Positions 56,918-64,000 of a stretch of 64,000 bases of DNA are shown here, piece by piece (the first letter of the stretch is position 1; each line of letters opens with the position of its first letter). This DNA comes from an uncultured Clostridia bacterium (GTDB lineage: Bacteria > Bacillota > Clostridia > Oscillospirales > Ruminococcaceae), in NCBI GenBank assembly GCA_947628615.1, contig CANRAO010000002.1, positions 177,156 to 241,155 on the forward strand, given 5' to 3'. The notes below the pieces were generated by a model. It did not search any database and was not told the origin of the DNA. It saw only the letters and a program-made list of their open reading frames with translations. A program made the position numbers and the translations under genes.

Positions 56918-56936
56918 TTAGTATTAAAAATACTAA
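56918..56936. promoter_or_regulatory. Palindromic operator at the NifU-like start site
   Basis: TTAGTATT-AAA-AATACTAA, a perfect 19-base palindrome placed at about -3 to +16 of the transcript, where a bound protein would block RNA polymerase. It resembles O1 near the LRR gene but has one base less between half-sites. Confidence 0.7.
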
Positions 56937-56939
56937 TTT

Positions 56940-56968
56940 ATTATACAACATTAAATCAACTTTGGCAA
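56940..56968 (-). promoter_or_regulatory. Sigma-A-type promoter for the NifU-like/GGGtGRT unit
   Basis: On the minus strand TTGCCA (56963-56968) and TATAAT (56940-56945) are 17 bp apart, start near 56933, inside the palindrome. Confidence 0.78.
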
Positions 56969-57046
56969 GAGCTCACTATTTCTTTTTCCATTTTCAAAGT
57001 AAAAAAGTTGTATAATTTCTTTTAATATAACGTCAAATACATAAAA

Positions 57047-57072
57047 AAGCAGACACAAAAATGTGCCTGCTT
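57047..57072 (-). terminator. Terminator after the small LRR gene
   Basis: AAGCAGACACA (57047-57057) pairs with TGTGCCTGCTT (57062-57072) with one mismatch and a 4-base loop. On the minus strand a TTTTTT run follows, only five bases after the stop. Confidence 0.85.
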
Positions 57073-57076
57073 AATG

Positions 57077-57919
57077 CTACCCATTTATATTTTGGTAAAC
57101 AACTTTTTTGCCTATTAATATTTTTGCGCTTTTAACGCCGCTCTTTTTATTATTTAACTGCTTTTTGAGCTGTTTTGCTACCTTCTTATTTTTAACAACA
57201 AATTTTATACCTTTCTTGGTGTTCTTAAAAGCATTTTTAGCAATGTAAGGAGACTTTTTCGCATTTTTGAAAGTTACTTTTGATAAACTTTTGCAATTGT
57301 AAAATGCCTTTGTATCAATAATTCCTATATTACCTGAAAGAATAATAGATTGCAATTTTGGGCAGTTATGAACAGCATTCGTTTCAATTTGATATATATT
57401 TTTAAAGGTTATACTTTCCAGATTTTTATTGTCTGAAATCTCTCCGACTAATGCTTCTGCTTGTTTGTATCCACTAACAAAAATATTTTTTAGATTTTTA
57501 CAATTTTTAATATCTCCAAAATACGTATAAATGTTTGTTGCCTTTATCTCCTTGAGTTTGTTCCATTTAAAAATTCCCCTAAATATATCTGCATTATCCA
57601 TACTTAAACTTTTACAAGTTTTTGCAGCTTCAGGTGTAAAATATTTACCATTATTTTTTTCAAAAAACAGCATATCAATTTCATACGTTTTATTATTATA
57701 ATTAATAGTATTAGGTATTTTAATTTTCTTTGCACTTGAAAATATATCTTTAACAGAATTTGATGTGAAACTCCCATCGCTCCATAATTCGTAAATAATA
57801 CCATTTTGAGTTATTATAATATCGTATGGATTATGTTCATCATTTGCAAAAACGTTTGCTATAGAAAAATTAAATAACATTAAAGTTGCAATAATAAAGT
57901 TAATAAATATTTTTTTCAT
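57077..57919 (-). CDS. Small secreted BspA-like LRR protein
   Basis: A 280-residue exported protein with a signal peptide (residues 1-25, ending NVFAND). It has a short set of LRR_5-type repeats (for example TKAFYNCKSLSKVTFKNAKK) and a lysine-rich C-terminal end, much like the tail of the giant LRR protein. It lacks the FIVAR and fibronectin modules. Its codon use is more AT-rich than its neighbours (many AAA, AAT, TTT). It is probably a surface-associated binding protein; ligand unknown. Confidence 0.85.
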   Translation of the reverse strand: MKKIFINFIIATLMLFNFSIANVFANDEHNPYDIIITQNGIIYELWSDGSFTSNSVKDIFSSAKKIKIPNTINYNNKTYEIDMLFFEKNNGKYFTPEAAKTCKSLSMDNADIFRGIFKWNKLKEIKATNIYTYFGDIKNCKNLKNIFVSGYKQAEALVGEISDNKNLESITFKNIYQIETNAVHNCPKLQSIILSGNIGIIDTKAFYNCKSLSKVTFKNAKKSPYIAKNAFKNTKKGIKFVVKNKKVAKQLKKQLNNKKSGVKSAKILIGKKVVYQNING

Positions 57920-58248
57920 CTTAATCCTCCTCTTTCAATTAAATCCTAATTATCCCTGATTATATACTAACATTATAACATATATATGTAAAGTAAATAC
58001 AAGCAAAACGCCCCATTTTGTAGACTTGCACAAAAGATATGATCTTACTTTGTTTACTCTGTCATATTAATCTTTATGTTGTTATTTTCCTTTTGCAAAT
58101 ATATTAAATCATTTTAAAAAGCCATTTATTCTTTGATAATATTTTACCGCAAAAAAGTTAATATGTCAATACTATAGTTATAATTTTTTATATTTATTGA
58201 TTGTATAATAAATTTGACGCCAAAACTAAAAGAATCGGAGGTAATATT
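57920..58248. other. Divergent intergenic region, AT-rich
   Basis: This 329-bp gap separates the small LRR gene from the XRE gene. A TATAAT (minus strand) sits about 60 bp before the LRR gene with only a weak -35 (TTGTAT, 19 bp spacer). A TATAAT at 58203-58208 may serve the XRE gene, also with no clear -35. No open frame, hairpin or RNA gene is recognised. Confidence 0.5.
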
Positions 58249-58557
58249 ATGAACGTAGGCTTGAGAATTAAAGAGCTTAGGGAAAACGCAGGTCTGACCG
58301 TAAATAAACTTGCAAATCTTTCAGGCATTTCTCAAAGCCATTTGCGGGAAATTGAGCTTGGTAATAAAAATCCGACTGTAGAAACTCTTTCATACTTCTG
58401 TGAAGCTCTGGGAATATCGCTAAAGCAATTTTTCAATGACAAAGATGTAAAAATAAACCCTCAGCTTATGACTTCCATTGAACGTCTTGACAACAAACAG
58501 CAAGCAAAGCTGGCTGAATTTATAAACTGTATGCACAGTAATAATAACACTAAGTAA
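58249..58557 (+). CDS. XRE-family transcriptional regulator
   Basis: A 102-residue protein with a Cro/CI-type helix-turn-helix (LTVNKLANLSGISQSHLREIE) and a short helical C-terminal segment. The ATG at 58249 lies 7 bases after GGAGG; an upstream in-frame ATG at 58201 has no site. SLG-type residues (SYFCEALGISLKQFF) follow the usual XRE pattern. Targets unknown; it is divergent from the small LRR gene, the same pairing as at the giant LRR locus. Confidence 0.85.
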   Translation: MNVGLRIKELRENAGLTVNKLANLSGISQSHLREIELGNKNPTVETLSYFCEALGISLKQFFNDKDVKINPQLMTSIERLDNKQQAKLAEFINCMHSNNNTK

Positions 58558-58595
58558 AAGAGACCGAACTGTTTATAAACGTCCGATCTCTTTTT
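58556..58595 (+). terminator. Terminator after the XRE gene
   Basis: AAAAGAGACCG (58556-58566) pairs with CGATCTCTTTTT near 58584-58595 with one mismatch; an inner GTTTATAAAC palindrome extends the fold. TTTTT closes it. Confidence 0.75.
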
Positions 58596-58609
58596 GTATT
58601 GATTATATA

Positions 58610-58638
58610 TTGACACAGTTTTGCATTAATGTTACCAT
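58610..58638 (+). promoter_or_regulatory. Sigma-A-type promoter for the esterase gene
   Basis: TTGACA (58610-58615) and TACCAT (58633-58638) with a 17-bp spacer, start near 58645. Confidence 0.65.
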
Positions 58639-58673
58639 AAACAACAGAGAGCAAAGCTATAGGGAGGAAAATA

Positions 58674-60176
58674 ATGAAATTAGCTGCAATTTTCACAGAT
58701 AATATGGTGCTTCAAAGAAACAAGCCTGTCTGCATTTTCGGAGAATATGAACCTGAAAGAGATAAAACTATAACGGTCTCGCTTGGTAAAAACAAAGTAA
58801 CCGCTGAAATATGCGGTGAAAGATGGTACGCCTATCTGCCCGAAATGAATGCTTTAGAGGGTTTAAGTCTTACAATTGCTTCATCAAGCGGTGAAGAAAT
58901 TACTCTTAATAACATAGCAGTAGGAGAGGTATGGCTTGCAGGCGGACAGTCTAATATGGAATATTTCATCTCCAATTCTAAAGACGCAGAAAAGCATATG
59001 TCCGATATGAGAAAATCCAATGTACGATACTACAATGTCCCCCGCTGCGGAATGATAAACGAAGAATTGTTTAAGGCAGAAAAAGACTCTCATTGGGAGC
59101 TGTCAAATTCAGACACTCTCGGTTTATGGTCAGCGGTAGGAAGTCATTTTGCAAAAAATCTTTTAGAAAAGCTCGGCTGCACGGTGGGAATAGTAGGCTG
59201 CAATTTAGGCGGTACTTCCGCTTCTGTCTGGGTTGACGAGGAGACCTTGAGCAGCGACAAAGACACTAATGTTTACCTTGAGGCTTACCAAAAAGTCTGC
59301 GGCGGATTAACCGATGAAGAGCAGATAAAAGTCTATGATGAATACCTAGAATATGAAAAAGAATGGAATGAGCGTCTGGCTGTTATTCAGAAAGAACGTC
59401 CCGAACTCACTTGGGAGGAAGTTCAAAAGGAAATCGGAGAATGTAAATGGCCCGGACCTATGGGAATAAAGAATCCATACCGTCCCTGCGGATTATATAA
59501 TACTATGATCAAAAGAATGGCGCCATTTACATTCAGAGGTATAATCTACTATCAGGGCGAAGAGGACGCATCAAGATGCGACATATACTACAAGTTGTTT
59601 ACAAAGCTAATTCACCGGTGGCGTGAGGATTTTAAAGACAGCGATATGCCGTTTTTGTGCGTACAGCTTCCTATGTTTGCGTATGAAAACGCACCCGATG
59701 ATAAAACCTGGCCTGTGATTCGCGAAGCACAGATGAAGGCTAGTGAGACTCTTGATAATGTACATACTGCAGTTATACTTGACTGCGGAGAGCTTAACAA
59801 CATTCACCCTATTGATAAAAAACCTGTAGGAGACCGTCTAAGCCTTCTGGCTCTGAAAAACGTATACGGCTTTGATGAATGCAACGCTTACGGTCCTTCA
59901 TTGAGAGAAATCAAAAAAACGTCAGATGGGTATGAACTGACATTTGATAATGCCGATAACGGATTTGAAGTAAAAGAAACTGTAACGGGCTTTGAAATAT
60001 CATATGACGGAGAGAATTTCGAGGAAATTATTCCTGAAATCTCAGGAAGTGTAATGTATATAAAATGCGATTCAAATGCTGCAGAGATCCGCTATCAGTG
60101 GTTCAACTATAACAAAGTAACGATCTTTGGTAAAAACGGAATACCGCTTGCGCCGTTCAGGGAAAAATTAACATAG
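58674..60176 (+). CDS. Sialate O-acetylesterase-like SGNH hydrolase
   Basis: A 500-residue enzyme of the sialic-acid 9-O-acetylesterase (SASA/CE-like) family. Block I AGGQSNMEYF carries the nucleophile Ser93. A later YYQGEEDASR corresponds to the family's WYQGESN, and the final DxxH-type element is in ELNNIHPIDKKPVGDRL. No signal peptide is present, so it acts in the cytoplasm, removing acetyl groups from imported glycans such as xylan or sialosides. No transporter or glycosidase lies next to it. ATG follows GGGAGG. Confidence 0.88.
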   Translation: MKLAAIFTDNMVLQRNKPVCIFGEYEPERDKTITVSLGKNKVTAEICGERWYAYLPEMNALEGLSLTIASSSGEEITLNNIAVGEVWLAGGQSNMEYFISNSKDAEKHMSDMRKSNVRYYNVPRCGMINEELFKAEKDSHWELSNSDTLGLWSAVGSHFAKNLLEKLGCTVGIVGCNLGGTSASVWVDEETLSSDKDTNVYLEAYQKVCGGLTDEEQIKVYDEYLEYEKEWNERLAVIQKERPELTWEEVQKEIGECKWPGPMGIKNPYRPCGLYNTMIKRMAPFTFRGIIYYQGEEDASRCDIYYKLFTKLIHRWREDFKDSDMPFLCVQLPMFAYENAPDDKTWPVIREAQMKASETLDNVHTAVILDCGELNNIHPIDKKPVGDRLSLLALKNVYGFDECNAYGPSLREIKKTSDGYELTFDNADNGFEVKETVTGFEISYDGENFEEIIPEISGSVMYIKCDSNAAEIRYQWFNYNKVTIFGKNGIPLAPFREKLT

Positions 60177-60180
60177 CAAA

Positions 60181-60212
60181 AAACGGAGATGTTATTGCGA
60201 ACACCTCCGTTT
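60181..60212. terminator. Bidirectional terminator between esterase and pduL
   Basis: AAACGGAGATGTT (60181-60193) pairs with AACACCTCCGTTT (60200-60212) with one mismatch. On the minus strand it ends in TTTTTT after pduL; the plus-strand T-run is short. Confidence 0.75.
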
Positions 60213-60236
60213 ATGGTTTAAGATTATGTATTTTTA

Positions 60237-60815
60237 CTAACAGCACTTAACTATCTCGCCCATCTGGTCACGAGACGCACCGACTGCATTTGATTCATCA
60301 GTGTCAATATGCATTGCTCTTGCATATGATTCTGATACTCTGCATACTGTATCGCATAAAATTGCGGTTCTGTCAGCAGACTCGATCTTAACGCAAACTA
60401 CCTGCTTATCTTTAACTCCAAGTTCCTCAGCGTCGGCAGGAGTAAGGTGAATATGTCTTTTTGCAATAATAACTCCCTCTGATATCTCAAGCTCTCCGCA
60501 AGGACCTACTATCTTGCAGGAACCGCTTCCCTTGATGTCTCCCGACTCTCTTACAGGAGCAACTATTCCTATTGAGCGCGCGTCAGTAGCGGAAAGCTCA
60601 ACCTGGGTTTCAGGTCTTGTCGGGCCGAGAATTGATACGTTTGGTAACTCCTTCTTAGGTCCCACTATAGTTACCCTCTCCTCACAAGCATACTGTCCCG
60701 GCTGAGAAAGATCCTTTTTCTTCGTTAGTTTAGCGTCCTTTCCGAAAAGTATTTCAAGAGCTTCTTGTGTTACATGAACGTGTCTTGCAGACGTTTCAAC
60801 AATAAATTTCGACAT
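60237..60815 (-). CDS. pduL: PduL-type phosphate acyltransferase
   Basis: A 192-residue enzyme that swaps CoA and phosphate on acetyl or propionyl groups, structurally unrelated to Pta. The two halves each carry a zinc histidine motif, ETSARHVHVTQ and AKRHIHLTPADA. No microcompartment shell genes or targeting peptide are seen, so it probably serves acetate fermentation in the cytosol with an acetate kinase elsewhere. I use the ATG at 60815 after TTGGAGGAA; 22 upstream codons lack a ribosome site. Confidence 0.92.
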   Translation of the reverse strand: MSKFIVETSARHVHVTQEALEILFGKDAKLTKKKDLSQPGQYACEERVTIVGPKKELPNVSILGPTRPETQVELSATDARSIGIVAPVRESGDIKGSGSCKIVGPCGELEISEGVIIAKRHIHLTPADAEELGVKDKQVVCVKIESADRTAILCDTVCRVSESYARAMHIDTDESNAVGASRDQMGEIVKCC

Positions 60816-60845
60816 TTCTATTCCTCCAAAAATTTTTTTATTTAC

Positions 60846-60859
60846 TGTTTTGCAAAACA
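60846..60859. promoter_or_regulatory. Perfect palindrome in the pduL leader
   Basis: TGTTTTGCAAAACA, a perfect 14-base palindrome about 30 bp upstream of pduL. A second inverted repeat (TTCATAT/ATATGAA) lies further up beside a TATAAT box near 60870-60875 with no clear -35. It may be an operator; it does not match Rex or CcpA consensus closely. Confidence 0.45.
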
Positions 60860-60924
60860 AATAAACCATATTATATTTCATATATTGATATGAATTTATA
60901 ACTGCTTTCTAGCACAATCGCTTA

Positions 60925-61419
60925 CTAAAAATATCTTCTGTCAAACATAATAAATAATATCAAAAAGCAAAAAACAATAAACAGAAGATATGCAGCGCTT
61001 AAAGTTATTCCGGCAATTGCAAAGCCTTTTCCTCGACTTCTGATTTTGTCTTTAGAAACAAGACCTATTATTGAAAATATAAATCCCAGAATTGCGCATA
61101 CAATACCAGCCTCATCTGCCAGATACGAACAACATGCTAAAATAAATCCGGCAATAGACATTCTGCTGTATTTGAAATCCCCATCTGTCAGCGTCTGGGA
61201 AGTATAATACCCCCTAACGTAATTTGTATAAACATCCTGCCGATTCGCCTGATTTTCAAAAGGAACTGAGTTATCTTGAGAATAAACAATATCATTCCAG
61301 TTTTCCTGCACAGGCATATTGAAGCTGGGAAGATCAATTTCTTTTACCAGTTTAGCACCGCAGTTTGAACAATAATTAAATTCGTCAGAGCTTTTTGCTC
61401 CGCATTTTATACAGTACAT
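60925..61419 (-). CDS. Zinc-ribbon membrane protein (DUF4190-like), copy 1
   Basis: A 164-residue protein with an N-terminal zinc ribbon (MYCIKCGAKSSDEFNYCSNCG), a 50-residue polar linker, and two hydrophobic segments forming a DUF4190-like domain (AGFILACCSYLADEAGIVC, then GFAIAGITLSAAYLL). The basic loop between the segments is KDKIRSRGK. I use the ATG at 61419. It is a paralogue of the next gene upstream, 44 bp away. The function of the family is unknown. Confidence 0.82.
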   Translation of the reverse strand: MYCIKCGAKSSDEFNYCSNCGAKLVKEIDLPSFNMPVQENWNDIVYSQDNSVPFENQANRQDVYTNYVRGYYTSQTLTDGDFKYSRMSIAGFILACCSYLADEAGIVCAILGFIFSIIGLVSKDKIRSRGKGFAIAGITLSAAYLLFIVFCFLILFIMFDRRYF

Positions 61420-61463
61420 GACAATCACCGCTTAATATTAAAATACACTTGCAAAGCATATTT

Positions 61464-62060
61464 TTATTTGCCAACTATCATAGAAAACAAATCTTTAACA
61501 GCTGATGTTCCGTAATCAAATTCATTGTAGTAATCGTCAAAGAAATGACGTAGTTCATACGGGTTTGCATTTACAACATAAATAATAAGTAAAATCGTTG
61601 CCGAAACAGACAAGCATCCTAATATAATTCCCGCAACAGCAAAGCCCTTGCCTTTTTCTTCTCTTACACTTGTCTGATGAAATCCGATAAGCGAAAGAAT
61701 AAGACCTACAAGTCCGGCTAATCCACCGAATAAAACACATCCGCAAGATGTTATAAAACCGGCGATAGCCATTGGATTATAACGAGAAGCCGGAACATTT
61801 TTATTTTGGTTTTGATTAAATTTTACATATTGTTTATTTAAACTTTGATTATAATATGGTTGCTGCTCATAATTTAAATTTTGATTAGCATATCCGTTTT
61901 GCTGTGGATTATAAGAGCTTGTATCCTGATTTTGCTGATTATTTACGTCTGGTTCTCCATAAGGTACTCCGTTTTCATTCGCACTTTTAAGAATTGCCCC
62001 ACAGTAACCGCAGAAATTACTACTGTCGTCGTTTTTATTTCCGCATTTAGTACAATACAT
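61464..62060 (-). CDS. Zinc-ribbon membrane protein (DUF4190-like), copy 2
   Basis: A 198-residue paralogue of the following gene: zinc ribbon MYCTKCGNKNDDSSNFCGYCG, a Gln/Asn-rich linker of about 70 residues, then two hydrophobic segments (AGFITSCGCVLFGGLAGL and GFAVAGIILGCLSVSATILL). ATG 62060 follows AGGAAGGTG. The gene has a consensus-like promoter and probably leads a two-gene unit. The linker composition is unusual and repetitive. Confidence 0.82.
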   Translation of the reverse strand: MYCTKCGNKNDDSSNFCGYCGAILKSANENGVPYGEPDVNNQQNQDTSSYNPQQNGYANQNLNYEQQPYYNQSLNKQYVKFNQNQNKNVPASRYNPMAIAGFITSCGCVLFGGLAGLVGLILSLIGFHQTSVREEKGKGFAVAGIILGCLSVSATILLIIYVVNANPYELRHFFDDYYNEFDYGTSAVKDLFSMIVGK

Positions 62061-62107
62061 TAAAATCACCTTCCTAAATTGAGTGACAATAACAATTTTA
62101 TTTTTAT

Positions 62108-62136
62108 ATTATACATTATTTTTTATGATAAGTCAA
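62108..62136 (-). promoter_or_regulatory. Sigma-A-type promoter for the zinc-ribbon genes
   Basis: On the minus strand TTGACT (62131-62136) and TATAAT (62108-62113), spacer 17 bp, start near 62101. Confidence 0.8.
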
Positions 62137-62161
62137 CGAATTTAACAGTATATTAAATGTA

Positions 62162-62189
62162 TTGACTTAGACCTGTTTTGTGATATACT
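62162..62189 (+). promoter_or_regulatory. Sigma-A-type promoter for the FkbM gene
   Basis: TTGACT (62162-62167) and TATACT (62184-62189), spacer 16 bp, start near 62196, 32 bases before the gene. Confidence 0.7.
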
Positions 62190-62227
62190 GAAAAGCGTAA
62201 TTAAAAAATATAAGTAAAGGATATTTT

Positions 62228-63310
62228 ATGTTAGATATTGAAGAATTATTATCCCTAAAATCCTGTTGGGAAAGACTTGAAAAAACTAAAGACCCTATAT
62301 TCATTTACGGAATGGGTGATGGCAGTTTAAAGCTTATGAAAGAACTTGAAAAACGAAGAATTTCAATATCAGGAATTTTTGCGAGCGATGAATTTGTCAG
62401 AGGGCACTACTTTGAGGGACATTTGGTACACAAACTTTCAGATATAGAGGAAAATGCCAAACAAAACGGATATGACTTTATAATTCTGCTTGCATTTGCG
62501 GCAGGCTATCAGGAGCTTATCAAAAAGATTGACAAGCTTGAAAAAAAGTATTGTCTTTTAATGCCAGATACAGCCGTCATAGGCGGAGAACCATTTTTAA
62601 AAGAACATATTGCAGAACGCTTTTCCGATATTGAAAGAGTATACTCAATGTTTGCAGATGACAAGTCACGTCAGGTTTTTGAAAGCATACTCAAATACAA
62701 AATCACAGGCGAGCTCAAATATCTGCGTGAATGTACTACTGAAACAGACGAAGCCTTTGAAAGCATAATAAAACTTGGCAGTGATGAAACATATGTAGAT
62801 TTGGGTGCTTTCAACGGAGATACCGTTCTGGATTTTGCCGAACGCACAAATTACGTCTATAAAGAAATATACGCTCTTGAACCCAATAAAAGGAATTACA
62901 AAAAACTTCTCAGAAACACCGAAAACTTAGAAAATACATACACTTTTAATTGTGCGGCTTGGAGCGAGAATACGACGCTTATTTTCAACACCGGCGGCGG
63001 ACGGCAGTCGCAGGTATCACAAAAAGGCATAGAAACTCAGGCAAGGTGTGTTGACAGTATTTTAAACAGCAAAAAGGCAACCTATATTAAATTCGATGTC
63101 GAGGGTGCTGAAAGAGAAGCAATAAGAGGCTGTGTGAAAACTATAAAGACACATTCTCCAAAGCTATGCGTTGCAGTTTACCACAGACTTTTCGATATGT
63201 TCGATATTCCTCTGCAAATAGAAAAAATAAACCCAAATTACAAATTCTATCTAAGGCATTATCCTTATTATCCTGCATGGGAAACTAATCTTTTTTGTGT
63301 AAATCCATAA
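62228..63310 (+). CDS. FkbM-family SAM-dependent methyltransferase
   Basis: A 360-residue two-domain protein. The N-terminal half is a Rossmann-like domain (FIYGMGDGSLKLMKEL). The C-terminal half is the FkbM methyltransferase, with the SAM motif TYVDLGAFNGDTVLDF, the acidic strand IYALEPNKRNY and the motif ATYIKFDVEGAEREAI. FkbM enzymes O-methylate sugars or polyketides; the substrate is unknown, and no biosynthetic cluster is adjacent. ATG lies 7 bases after AAAGGA. Confidence 0.88.
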   Translation: MLDIEELLSLKSCWERLEKTKDPIFIYGMGDGSLKLMKELEKRRISISGIFASDEFVRGHYFEGHLVHKLSDIEENAKQNGYDFIILLAFAAGYQELIKKIDKLEKKYCLLMPDTAVIGGEPFLKEHIAERFSDIERVYSMFADDKSRQVFESILKYKITGELKYLRECTTETDEAFESIIKLGSDETYVDLGAFNGDTVLDFAERTNYVYKEIYALEPNKRNYKKLLRNTENLENTYTFNCAAWSENTTLIFNTGGGRQSQVSQKGIETQARCVDSILNSKKATYIKFDVEGAEREAIRGCVKTIKTHSPKLCVAVYHRLFDMFDIPLQIEKINPNYKFYLRHYPYYPAWETNLFCVNP

Positions 63311-63414
63311 ATCAAAAATGTATATTAAGAAGTTATTTTTTGTGAATTTTGACTATTGAAGATCAGGCTTTAATATGTTAAAATGTCAATGTTGAATTTA
63401 ATAAGCAAACAGAC

Positions 63415-63470
63415 AACGAGTAATGTTAATCATGTAAATCCAGTTGATTAACACTACCCGTTATTTTTTT
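63415..63470 (+). terminator. Terminator or attenuator in the MATE leader
   Basis: Arms 63415-63432 and 63445-63462 form 16 base pairs with two A-C mismatches, a 12-base loop, and seven Ts at 63464-63470. It sits between promoter-like sequences (TTGACT 63349-63354 with TAATAT 63371-63376, spacer 16) and the MATE gene, so read-through is needed for MATE expression. It could alternatively be the terminator of the FkbM gene, 105 bp upstream. On the opposite strand the two mismatches become G-U pairs. Confidence 0.65.
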
Positions 63471-63496
63471 GCAATAATAATTAAGGAGACAAATTT

Positions 63497-64000
63497 ATGA
63501 ATAATTATGAAACCAAAAACATAATGGGTACTGTTTCCGTACCTAAGCTCATGCTCAAAATGGGAATACCTATGATTTTGTCAATGATTTTACAAGCAGT
63601 ATATAACATTGTTGACAGTGCATTCGTGTCAAATATGACGTCAAACGGAGAATCGGCACTAAATGCTCTGACGCTTTCCTTTCCGTTACAAATGCTTATG
63701 GTAGCCATAAGTATAGGAACAGGCGTTGGTGCAAACGCCCTGCTGTCAAAAAGTCTGGGCGAGGGAAACAAAGAAAAGGCCAGCAAAACAGCAGGCAACG
63801 CAATATTCTGTGCAATAATAATCTATATTGTTTTTCTTATATTTGGCGTATTTGGAGCTCCGCTTTACATCTCAACGCAGACAGCAAACACATTGATTTT
63901 CAATATGGCTGCTGACTATTTGCGAATTTGCTGTTTATTTTCAATAGGTATAGTTTTCTTTTCAATTTACGAAAAGCTCCTTCAGGCAACCGGACATTCT
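63497..64000 (+). CDS. MATE-family multidrug efflux protein, 5' part
   Basis: The first 168 codons of a MATE antiporter, continuing past the window. Membrane segments are visible from residue 20, including [23 protein letters not shown], the usual first-helix pattern, and [19 protein letters not shown], the conserved loop after the second or third helix. MATE proteins export cationic compounds with Na+ or H+. ATG follows AAGGAG. The upstream hairpin may control expression. Confidence 0.92.
   Translation, partial: MNNYETKNIMGTVSVPKLMLKMGIPMILSMILQAVYNIVDSAFVSNMTSNGESALNALTLSFPLQMLMVAISIGTGVGANALLSKSLGEGNKEKASKTAGNAIFCAIIIYIVFLIFGVFGAPLYISTQTANTLIFNMAADYLRICCLFSIGIVFFSIYEKLLQATGHS

Noticed and set aside
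60237..60815. Bacterial microcompartment locus
   Set aside because: PduL occurs without any shell protein, aldehyde dehydrogenase or encapsulation peptide.
62228..63310. Natural-product gene cluster around the FkbM methyltransferase
   Set aside because: The neighbours are zinc-ribbon proteins and a MATE pump; no synthase, peptide precursor or tailoring enzymes are seen.

Overview
The window looks like a chromosomal segment of a low-GC, Gram-positive, endospore-forming Clostridia species, most likely a Ruminococcus-type member of the Oscillospiraceae. The support is: AT-rich spacers with AGGAGG-type ribosome binding sites, many GTG and TTG starts, consensus sigma-A promoters, an alpha/beta-type small acid-soluble spore protein, HPr kinase, WhiA, Firmicutes-type ribosomal proteins, and BspA-like leucine-rich-repeat surface proteins with FIVAR and fibronectin-like tails. 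No rRNA, tRNA, CRISPR array, prophage or intact insertion sequence was seen. The genus is inference.

Region 1 (1-18015, all on the minus strand) is a dense housekeeping run. In transcription order it holds murD, two overlapping M42 aminopeptidases, a GNAT acetyltransferase, a YnbB-like PLP enzyme, hprK, a PHP phosphoesterase, murB, rapZ, whiA, a small membrane protein, dnaE, the ymfF/ymfH M16 pair, and lgt, which runs off the left edge. It combines cell-wall synthesis, carbon regulation, replication and lipoprotein maturation. Region 2 (18232-23681, plus strand) is a polyamine importer, potABCD, followed by a long PRPP synthetase.

Region 3 (23690-37361, minus strand) is the transcription/translation block rpoB-rpoC, rpsL-rpsG-fusA, tuf, then tadA and a HAD phosphatase. 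Sigma-A promoters precede rpoB, rpsL, tuf and tadA, and terminators follow rpoC and tuf. S12 carries arginine at both classical streptomycin-resistance lysines. Upstream of the rpoB promoter lies an array of about 103-bp direct repeats.

Region 4 (37800-63310) is the accessory and envelope part. It contains a 1681-residue LRR surface protein whose promoter is bracketed by two identical-architecture palindromes next to a divergent XRE regulator, a VanY-type carboxypeptidase, a spore protein, a GT4 glycosyltransferase, an LCP cell-wall ligase and a small secreted LRR protein. It also has an MMPL transporter/heptad-repeat protein/TetR cassette and a NifU-like/GGGtGRT pair of unknown function with an operator at the start site. 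A sialate O-acetylesterase-like enzyme, stand-alone PduL, two zinc-ribbon membrane proteins and an FkbM methyltransferase follow. A MATE exporter behind a terminator-like leader hairpin runs off the right edge.

The best candidates for undescribed biology are the repressor-bracketed LRR locus, the GGGtGRT/NifU-like pair with its operator, the MMPL/heptad/TetR cassette, the 103-bp repeat array, and the MATE leader.
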